Shown: positions 56,130-64,000 of the stretch, piece by piece
Position numbering within the stretch: position 1 is the stretch's first letter
Layout: the number at the start of each line of letters is the position of its first letter
NCBI GenBank assembly: GCA_037176705.1
Contig: CM073886.1
Location: 86,463,501-86,527,500 of the forward strand
From: Molossus alvarezi
Lineage: Eukaryota; Chordata; Mammalia; Chiroptera; Molossidae
Length of the DNA stretch: 64,000 nucleotides
Direction of reading: 5' to 3'
Made by a program: the position numbers and the translations under genes
Notes under the pieces: generated by a model
Seen by the model: only the letters and a program-made list of their open reading frames with translations
What the model was told of the DNA's origin: nothing
The model's database searches: none

Positions 56130-56951
56130 AGTGGCCTTTGGAGCCTGCCAAATTTTTTTTGTGGGTGTTGGTGTTCTGCTGTTTATGGCTCCCTCTCCTG
56201 GGTTTGGATGAGCGAGGGAGGACCCACGTTAAACACCACTGTCGGGTCTTACTTTCCTGGTTAGAGTTGCTAGCCCAGGAATGGTACAGTTATCCTCTAG
56301 CTTTTTGCCTAGAGGCTATCAGTAGTGGTTACTTGAAGAGCCTTGGGTTCTCAGTTGAATGAAAAACTCTCAGGTGCTCAGCATAAGGGGATTTCCCGAG
56401 GGTGGGGCAGATGCTGGTTGTTAGTGAGCCTCAGTTTGCATTTCAATGGCCCACCTGGGTGGGGTTGAATCTCCGAGGGAAGGGCCGCTGCCTCTCCCCA
56501 GAGCCCTGGAAAGGAGCAATATGGCCTCCGTCCTGCGTGGCTGCAACTCAGCAAAAGCTCTGAGCCCCGTCCAAATCCCAAGTGTCCCCACACAGTTCCA
56601 GTCCAATTCACCCTCTCTCTGCCAGAGCCCAAGGTGAGTGGCTGTGGCTATTTTAGCATCTGTCCCGGCTCTGCACTGTGTAGCCGCTTGGGAATTTAAC
56701 CCAAGGGCGCTGCTCACAGCTAAGGCCACTGCTCTCTGTGGGCTCCCAGCCCCCCTCTTGTGCTTCCGCAATCCTACCAGGATCGAGTCAGTGTCCCTGG
56801 TTATATGGTCCTCCAAGCTACTTCTCTGTTGCTTTTTCCCATCGATTTGTCTTTATTTTAGTTATAATTCCAGTTTGGTCCTGGGAGACGGTCTGTGTAG
56901 CTTCCATTCATTCTGCCACCATTTTGGAATCTCCTAATTAAAACATATCTT

Positions 56952-56961
56952 AAAAAGAAAG
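56952..56961 (+). repeat. Distal tail of the VES SINE split by LINE-1
   Basis: A-rich remnant of the VES tail between the L1 target duplication and the SINE's own right-hand target duplication at 56962-56973. Confidence 0.8.
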
Positions 56962-56973
56962 AGAAAATAGAGT

Positions 56974-57660
56974 ATTTCTCCTAGAGTAGTTTCTTATATT
57001 TCTTATTAGTATTTCCAGGTAAAACATTAATGACTTCATTTTTAAGCCCTGAGTCTGACAAATTAGACTTTGACTTTGATATCTAAGAAGCCCCTCATAT
57101 TCATCTTCACTTAAAAAAAAAAATGTGATTATGCTGCATTTATTTAGCACTTCACATTCACAAAGTTCTGTGCCTGTGTTATTCTCTAACAAAAATTCCC
57201 TTAGTTCTCACCCTTTTTCAGAAAGGCAGACAGGAACACCAGAAAGTCTAATGATTGTACGTAGGACTCAGAAAACTCTTGTAAACTGGGTTTTTATTTT
57301 TTCAATTTCTTTCTGGAAATTGGCAGAACATAAATTATAAACATAAAAATTGTAGTTTTATTACTTTATTTGCTTTTCCTCTTACAGAATTAATAACTGT
57401 GGGGTTAGAAAGAGACCCAAGGAGGTTATTTATATAAAATTTGCTTAAATTGCCCAACAAGTCCTGGAAGGGTCGACTACAAAGGAGGCAATAAGGAGTT
57501 TTGAGGGATAGCAGAACTGTTTTTATATCTAGGTTGACTGTTCACATTTGTCACAACTCATTGACCTATACAATGAAAGTATAAATTTTACTGTTTGTAC
57601 ATTATATGTCTGTAAACCTGTCTTAAAAAAAAAGAAGAGATTAGAACTTAAAAAAAAAAA
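56974..57660. other. Mostly unassigned intron with a MIR fragment
   Basis: A reverse MIR-like piece lies at 57130-57250 ('atttatttagcacttcacattc', 'gttctcaccctttttcagaaagg'). The rest is unrecognised. Confidence 0.5.
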
Positions 57661-57664
57661 GATG

Positions 57665-57890
57665 GTCCAGCCAGTGTGGCTCACTGGTTGAGCATCAACC
57701 CATGCACCAAGAGGTCACTGGTTCGATTCCCGGTCAGGACACATGCCCAGGTTGTGGGCCTGATCCTCAGTGGGGGGCATGCAGGAGGCGGCCACTCGAT
57801 GTTCTGTCTCATCAATGTTTCTATCTTTCTCCCTCTCCCTCCCTCTCTCTCCAAAATCAATACAGAAAGAAACAATTTTTTTTAAAAAGA
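57665..57890 (+). repeat. VES SINE
   Basis: Sense older-type VES ('ccagccagtgtggctcactgg', 'gcatcaacccatgcaccaag') with a tail at 57855-57890. Short flanking repeat AAAAAGATG on both sides. Confidence 0.92.
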
Positions 57891-58138
57891 TGTTTTTATC
57901 TGCTTCATGAGGTAGATAATGAATTCGTTGGAAATGCTTAAGCCCAGACTGGTTGTCCATTTGAGGAGGATGTTTTAGAGGGATCCTTGCTCCTGCCGCT
58001 TCACTTAGTACACACTCAGGAGATGTTCGCTGAAAGTTACAATTAGCTGTTTCCCTGTGAGAGTGAGAATCTAGGATCTCAAACAGGAAAACAATTTTAA
58101 TCAACTGATGTCTTTATTATCAGTTCCTATATTAGACT
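57891..58138. other. Unassigned intron sequence
   Basis: No recognised element in about 250 bases between two VES copies. Confidence 0.5.
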
Positions 58139-58152
58139 CTGCCCCCTTTTTT

Positions 58153-58375
58153 ATTTTATTTTAATTTAAAAAAAATTTTTTCTTTATTGATTTAAAGAAG
58201 GAAGAGGGAGCGAGAGATGGAAACAGCAGTGGGAGAGAACATCAATTGGCCCTCTCTCACATGTTCCTCGCTGGGGATTTGACCCACAACCTGGGCATGT
58301 GCCCTGACCTGGAATCTAACCGGCAACCTCTTGGTGCATGGGTCGATGCTCAACCACTGAGCCACACCAGCCAGG
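58153..58375 (-). repeat. VES SINE with 14-bp target-site duplication
   Basis: Reverse older-type VES with CTTTATTGATTTAAAGAAGG tail side and GCCACACCAGCCAGG head side. The flanking repeat CTGCCCCCTTTTTT is at 58139-58152 and 58376-58389. Confidence 0.94.
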
Positions 58376-58389
58376 CTGCCCCCTTTTTT

Positions 58390-60080
58390 AAACACCTGAC
58401 AATAATATAATAGTCATTAGAAAATTATCTCATCAAAATTGGATTTTATTTGTGGTAGGTGAGGGCAACTAACAACTGATGAAAGCAGAATTTCCAGCAG
58501 GATGCAAAATAAAGTTAACTATCCTTTTAGAATAAGAAAGTGGGTGGCAGTGATTGTCCGATTCTGGTTTCAATAATCACATGACGTCCTCCTTGGTTCT
58601 TGTTCACCAGTGCACTGAGACCTTTTACTAACTGCTATACACACTTTGCTTCATTGATAAGATTCCTAGTCCACATTACAGTCTTTGGAGCCAGCTGTGC
58701 TGTCTTCTTGGCATTCTCCCTTGCCCCCTTGACCGATTCACCCATCTCCATGTCTGCCCAGCTCAGGGACAGAGGTCTCCATCGGTAAAGCCTGTTGCCA
58801 CAGGAGACAGTTCAGCTACTAGGGAGGAGGGAAGGCTGCATGTGCATGTTTCAGGGTGGTGGCTCTCATGATCTGATAAACGTGCGAAAGCTTGTTTGTT
58901 CATATGGAAGAGCCAGTGCTGCCACTAAATAGTGGAGCAGATGAGCTCCAGGCTCTGGCGCCCGCGCCTCAGCCCCGCTCAGCCAGGAGCACTTCCATCT
59001 GTGACACAGAGCTGATGAGCATTGCTGCCTTTGCCTTCAACAGGAACCTTGGTTTGAATCCCATGGAAGAAAGGCTGTATCCCACTTCATTTTTTTTTTT
59101 TTATGAAATTGGTCACAAACAGGAAATCCCATGTGACTTTTTACTACTTTCTGTGTAATCTTTTATGTAACCACTCTTCCCTTCCAAGATATCTCTAAGG
59201 CCTCAAAGACATTTGCCCTCTTGTCAGTTTTGCAGCCTGTGATTCTATTCTCCTTCCCTCCTGGTAACATCAGTCTTGATTGAGCAACAGTGCAGGCAAA
59301 TGTCCTGAAGAGTCCTGCATATAGCCTGATTTTTGAGGAGAGGCAGCGCCTCAGCTCCTGCCATTTTATTGGCCATGATTTGGCCTCCTACACAGCTTCT
59401 TCACCTGGCAACCCGGCTTAGCACCGTGGACAGAGATCCCTTCAGCCCTGGGTCACCAGCTTTTAAAACTAGAATTAGAACTTGAGAGTATACTTCTTCT
59501 TTCTCTCCTTTTTGTGACGCTCCTTCCTCCAAAAAATACTCATCTTTAAAATTGTTGTAAGTTTACTTACATTTTATAGGCTGGAAGTTCAGAATGTCTT
59601 TTGCCTTCAGGAGCACAGACAGTTGGGGTTATTTGGGTTACGTTTGTTTATCTTTTCCACACTCACAGAGTTTGCCTAGCTTGGCAGCTTGCTGGCCTGG
59701 ACAATAATAACGCTTCTGTCGAGGTGAGCAAACAGCTGATGACATGGGGCACACAGGGGACTCCTGCAGTGGCTACATGTAATCTGCCAGGCCAGTGGTC
59801 ATGCAGGCGAGAACAAGGCCAGTCTGTTTGCAAGCAAATTGGAAAATCAATGCGTTAGTTGTGTTCTTGTCTCTCTGCTTTCTCATGGCTGAAAAGGAGA
59901 AGCCTGGTCCAGCAGTCTGCAGACTCATTCAAGGCAAGTGCCCATTCCAGAGACTTACCTGCCTGTCATATTGCCCCTGGCAGTTCCAAAAAGGGCCCAA
60001 GTTTATCTGTCTGAACTGTTTCAAAAACCATTTACAGAGGAGTTCTTTCCAAACTCATCACCCAAAGTTGGACCCTTAAT
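58390..60080. other. Unassigned intron sequence
   Basis: No gene is recognised. The open frames (up to 94 codons) lack known domains or conserved motifs. A small GC-rich patch lies at 58940-58990 (GGCGCCCGCGCCTCAGCCCC). Confidence 0.4.
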
Positions 60081-60084
60081 ATCT

Positions 60085-60291
60085 CAATTTTTTTTCTTTA
60101 TTGATTTGAGAGAGAGAAGAAGGGAGAGGGAGAGATAGAAAGATTGATTAGAGAGAACATCAATTGGCTGCCTCCTTCATGCCCCCCACTGGAGATCGGG
60201 CCCACAACCTGGGCATGCGCCCTGACCAAGAATTGAACCGGCGACCTCTTGGTGCATGGGTTGATGCTCAGCCACTGAGCCACACCGGCTA
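60085..60291 (-). repeat. VES SINE
   Basis: Reverse older-type VES with TTTCTTTATTGATTTGAGAG tail side and GAGCCACACCGG head side. Flanking repeat TATCTCAAT at about 60080 and 60291. Confidence 0.9.
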
Positions 60292-60299
60292 TCTCAATA

Positions 60300-63076
60300 C
60301 TTTTAGTTGATTATTTTCTAGATAACTACTCCCAAAAGTTGTGTGTAATTTCTTTTTTAACACTGATCGAGGCTTGGAAAGGAGTTTATTTGCTGCTCGG
60401 CTGGGGAATGCAGGAATTGCACTTTGGGCAGTATATTTCATAATATATGTGGAAGTGTTTCCCTCCTCTTCCTCAGTTGATTTAATGTTGTCACTTAGTT
60501 GAGAATGATCTAGGTGTGGTTGCATAAATGGATTACTAGGTTCAGACAGGAGAGATCATACCAAGCAGCCTGTACCAGGATGGGAGAGAAGAGACTATTA
60601 AAGACCCCTTCAGTCTGTTGACAAATCAGTCTCTTAAAGGGCTGCAGTGCAGAGATGGATTATATTGGATGTGGGAAGTCTTGAGTAACTTTCCCTTTTT
60701 AGGATTCTCAGAAATAAAGTGTGAGAAAAAAGACTTTTCATTTCTGTGTGTTGAAGTTAGCCTTACAAAGTTAGCAAATGGCTTTAAACAGATTTTGATT
60801 TAAGCTTTGAAGCTTTTATGGTTAGGTCCTATCAGTCTTTGTTATCCTTGCTCAAAGCCTAAAAATGGTCTGCTGATCATGAAGCAGAGAAAAGGGTGTT
60901 TGGGTGGATGTAGTCATGGTGTTCTTACTTTAAAGTCCATCAAAAAGGAAGGTCCTAACTTTAGTGGTCATTGGAGATATCCTAGAGTGAAGATTAGACT
61001 GTAAATGAGAATTAGGTTTAAAATAATCCTGGGTAAAGGAAGAAACAGGTTCTTGATCTTGTTTTTTTTGTTTGTTTGTTTGTTTTCAAAAGGGAAAGTG
61101 TACTAAGCCTAACACTCATTACTACCAGAAATACCTCTTGTCAACTAGCACTTAGTGTTCCCCCTTGGGGAATTGTTCAATTTTGTATCCTTTGCTTTGG
61201 AATGAGATTATAAATGCCCCAAACAAGGAATTTACAATTCTTCAAACAGACCACAGATGTTAACAAAATGGTCAGCACATTAAAGCCTTTAATTCTTGGG
61301 TTAATCAAAGCTCCTTTGTTGATTAAAGCCATGGGCCATGAATGGGGTCCGGCACTGAGGAGCGAGTGTTGAGCAAGTTGGTCCCTACCCCGACTTGCCC
61401 AGGGAGGTTAGAAGCTAACAAGGAAGCATCTCCATCACTTAAGCAATACACCTGGTATGTCATGGCTTTTTTTCTTTAAAGGATAAAATTAACTTTTAAC
61501 TGGCCATTACACTTCAGATTTTTCAGAGTTACAAGGAGAGGAGCTCAACAATTGATTTCAAAATGTGAGGGAAAACATGAAATAATAAAAGACATATTTT
61601 GTTTTACTTCTATGGAGAGGATTTCATTAGATCTAGTATCTTGGGCACCTATATGATTGATGCCTTTCTTTGGCCAGATCACTCTCAACCTGAACATAAT
61701 TTGACCAATTTCTATCTTTATGCTTTCAAATGAGTTACTTCCGTAGAGAAAGATAGAGTGAGAGAGACATTTTCTAGGCAAGTCTAAGACATTCAAAAGA
61801 CTGGAGAGGGTTAGATGACTAAATCCATAGAACATCTTCAGATCTTATTTTTGCCAGAGCACTAATAAATAGCCTAAATTTAAAAACTACTTCTTTTTCT
61901 CAGCTTTTACTTTGGCAGAAGACCTATTCAGCAGGAAACTATCCCACTAGCAGATGGCTAGAAATAGCAGGTGGCAGATTGAATAAGCAGCCTCTGAAAA
62001 ACTCTAGTATAAGCCTGTAGCCCCAACTCAAATCCGGCACAAAATCCTTGAGCTCCAAGTTTTTGTCTTCCCTTTTTGTATTTAAGAAAACAGTTCAATT
62101 TTTGTAGGGCCAAGAGATTGACCTGTTTCCATCAGGTTGAAGAAAAAGTGGGGACTTTAGCTGATATGATGTCATATTTGAGGATCCATCCCAGTCAAAA
62201 CACAAAATTAGGACTGCAAAGCCCCTTGTATTGTCTCTGCTCTCACTTGGTCTTGTGGCCTGGGCCCCCAGGGGCAAGAAGAAGGCTCAAACCCAAAGTG
62301 TTACCAATGTGTGCAAACTCAAGGTAAGAGTAGTATTTGGGATTCCTTTCCTTGTGGCAACACTGTTAACATATACAGCTTAGCATGGACTACCTTTTAA
62401 AACCATGTGCGGAGCAGTAGGAAGCAAGGAGAAAGACTGAAGAGCTAGAATAGAGCTGTGAAAAAGGCAGTGGGGTGGTGGGTCCTGAAGACCTGGAGGA
62501 CCTGAACGTGAAATTTTGCTTAATTTTTGTTATTTCTTCTTTTTTTTTTTTTTTTGTTTTATTTTGGTTAAGTGACTAGTGTCCCCATCTCTCCTAAGTG
62601 CCATAAGAAATATCAGTATGACACAAAGCTAAGTCCCCTCCCGAGTTGCTGTGCTATTCTATTTCTCTTTTTCCATTTGATTGTAAACTTCTAAGGTGTC
62701 AGCTGCAGCTTCACATCTCTCTTCTAATGAACTATGCATTCACATAACACCATGTTTACTATTTTTCCCGAATCATGTTCATAAATTTCATATTAAAACA
62801 AGATGTTGATTTAGAGGGTATTAAATAAGGACTACAGTTTTTACAACATTTTTGTTTGTTATTTTTTATTATTTTGTCTTCTCTTTTCCATTTCAGACCT
62901 TATAGTTAATGAGTTCTATCCTCAAGTTTTTGTAGACCGTTGACTTTTACGACTTTGGTTATATTGACTGCACATCTGTAAATTCCTAATAGAAGCACCT
63001 GTGGATGGAAGATGTATTTTGACATTGACATGTAAGAGTTAACACCCGTTTTTCTCTCTTCTTATGCTTTGTTTAG
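60300..63076. other. Unassigned intron 3' end before the next MRPS27 exon
   Basis: Mostly unrecognised sequence with T- and TG-rich runs at 61061-61085 and 62531-62568. Its last bases give the pyrimidine-rich 'cgtttttctctcttcttatgctttg' and acceptor TTTAG for the exon at 63077. No separate gene is supported. Confidence 0.55.
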
Positions 63077-63191
63077 ATTCCGACACAGCCCCAACTGCTG
63101 GTACCTAAGAGACTGGACTATCCACACCTGGATTAGGCAGTGTCTCAAATATGGTGCACAAGACAAAGCCTTATATACCCTTGTAAATAAG
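63077..63191 (+). CDS. MRPS27: MRPS27 coding exon (probably exon 5)
   Basis: This 115-bp exon supplies the last base of the lysine codon split at 17245. It reads [20 protein letters not shown] and then [18 protein letters not shown], ending on a full codon before donor GTGAGT at 63192. It matches mS27 at about residues 95-132, a helical PPR-type segment. In this family paired helices form an RNA-binding surface, and mS27 binds rRNA in the small mitoribosomal subunit. Acceptor and donor are both canonical and the frame is open. The exon is separated from the previous one by a 45.8-kb intron, yet the joined reading frame is continuous, which supports one gene. The protein continues beyond the window. 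Confidence 0.95.
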
Positions 63192-63290
63192 GTGAGTGCC
63201 TTCCTGGCCTTCACAGCTTGTTCTTCTGAGCTTCAGTGATACAGTGTTTGAACCTATTTCAGCAAAAATAGTATAAGAAATAACTTTTTA

Positions 63291-63554
63291 TTTTTATTTT
63301 TATTATTATTTTTTTTACCCTCACCCGAAGATATTTTTCCATTTTTTGTACAGATAGAGTGGGAGGGAGAGAGAGGAAGAGAGAGAGAGAGAAACATCAA
63401 CGTGAAGGGACACATTGAGTGGCTGCCACCCACACGACCAACCAGGGCCGGGGACAAACTGCAACCGAAGTATGTGCCCTTAGTGGGAACCGAACCCGGG
63501 TCTCTCCGGACCGCAGGCCGACGCTCTAACCGCTGAACCAAACTGGCCAGGGCA
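63291..63554 (-). repeat. VES SINE with 14-bp target-site duplication
   Basis: Reverse young-type VES with CCTCACCCGAAGATATTTTT tail side. The flanking repeat GAAATAACTTTTTA is at 63277-63290 and 63555-63568. Confidence 0.95.
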
Positions 63555-63618
63555 GAAATAACTTTTTAAAATTACTTACCCTCAGATATCCTTTTTAGAA
63601 TGGAGCTGGATATAAATT

Positions 63619-63842
63619 TTTTGTTTGTTTTTAATACATTTTTATTCATTTTTTAGAGAGAGAGGAAGGGAGAGAGAGATAGAAACATCGATGTGAGAGA
63701 GAAGCATCGATCAGCTGCCTCCTGCACGCCCCCTACTGGGAATCAAGCCAAAACCTGGGCATATGCCCTGATCGGAAGTCGAACCGGGACCTCTCAGTTC
63801 ATGAGAGGATGCTCAATCCACTGAGCCACACTGGCCAGGCAA
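63619..63842 (-). repeat. VES SINE with target-site duplication
   Basis: Reverse older-type VES. Flanks GAGCTGGATATAAATT (63603-63618) and GAGCTAGATATAAATT (63843-63858) differ at one base. Confidence 0.93.
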
Positions 63843-64000
63843 GAGCTAGATATAAATTAATCACCACATTAAAAATAAAAATTCCTGTAGCTGCTGCTTT
63901 CCCAGCATGACTCAGAAATGGAAAGGTAGAAGCAAAGGTGGTCCATTCATGAGAACTCTGCTCAGGTGCTCATTTCATTCTTGATTGCTACGCCTTGGAT

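Larger units (their letters stand above)
51155..56937 (-). mobile_element. Nearly full-length LINE-1, antisense, inactivated
   Basis: A 5.78-kb L1 lies on the - strand, running from a 5' end near 56937 (TTAGGAGATTCCAAAATGG on the - strand) to a T-rich tail complement at 51155-51220. The target duplication TTAAAACATATCTT is at 51141-51154 and 56938-56951, perfect 14 bp. The inferred nick ATCTT/AAAA fits the L1 endonuclease preference. The 5' UTR is about 56130-56937, ORF1 about 56129-55240, ORF2 about 55194-51440, then a 3' UTR. Both reading frames are interrupted several times, so it cannot move itself. The complete length and clean flanks suggest a moderately recent, bat-lineage insertion. 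Confidence 0.95.
17246..63076 (+). other. MRPS27: MRPS27 intron, 45.8 kb
   Basis: This large intron joins the split lysine codon of exons 17187-17245 and 63077-63191. Donor GTAAGT is at 17246 and acceptor GTTTAG ends at 63076. It is filled with LINE-1 of several ages, VES SINEs, MIRs, and mariner-type and Tigger-type DNA transposons, all described separately. No nested protein-coding gene with a recognisable product was found. Confidence 0.93.
63192..64000 (+). other. MRPS27: Start of the next MRPS27 intron
   Basis: Donor GTGAGT is at 63192. The visible 0.8 kb holds two reverse VES SINEs and about 200 bases of unassigned sequence; no further exon is visible. Confidence 0.88.

Noticed and set aside
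51155..56937. Possibly active LINE-1
   Set aside because: Although length and flanks are good, ORF1 is broken once and ORF2 at least five times.

Overview
This window is nuclear DNA from a mammal, almost certainly a vespertilionid (vesper) bat or a close relative. The evidence is about 30 copies of the bat tRNA-derived SINE VES, many still flanked by clear target-site duplications. There are also short mariner-type and Tigger-type DNA transposons and many LINE-1 fragments. Bacterial-style features (operons, ribosome binding sites, CRISPR arrays) are absent.

The only protein-coding gene I can support is MRPS27, on the + strand. It encodes mitochondrial small-ribosomal-subunit protein mS27, a pentatricopeptide-repeat family protein. 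Four consecutive internal coding exons are present: 100-177, 14228-14298, 17187-17245 and 63077-63191. Their phases join without a break and encode about residues 25-132 of the protein. The first coding exon lies before the window and the C-terminal two thirds lie after it. All other sequence is intron: 14.05 kb, 2.9 kb, 45.8 kb, and the first 0.8 kb of the next intron.

The most interesting part of the introns is 4.2-8.4 kb. A CpG-rich block (about 4240-4700) carries motif matches for CTCF, GABP/ETS, NRF-1, YY1 and four same-orientation CCAAT boxes. This is the usual signature of promoters of nuclear genes for mitochondrial proteins, so it is a candidate alternative or antisense promoter inside an MRPS27 intron. 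Just downstream is one arm of a roughly 500-bp inverted duplication (about 4815-5320 and 7650-8405, about 2.3 kb apart). Its second arm was later split by a VES insertion.

The exon 14228 to exon 17245 region is surrounded by oppositely oriented VES copies that could pair in pre-mRNA. The 45.8-kb intron holds large decayed L1 tracts. It also holds a nearly full-length but broken antisense L1 (51155-56937) sitting inside a VES SINE, a Tigger transposase C-terminal remnant split by another VES (47631-48720), a Tigger-type MITE (42445-42594), two short mariner-type MITEs (24511-24635 and 48963-49147), a twin-primed L1 (25258-25652), a VES/mariner chimera (43384-43634) and several microsatellites. 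Family names come from recognition by eye. I saw no intact transposase or reverse transcriptase and no endogenous retrovirus. I found no convincing new multi-gene system; the intronic promoter candidate with its inverted duplication is the best lead.
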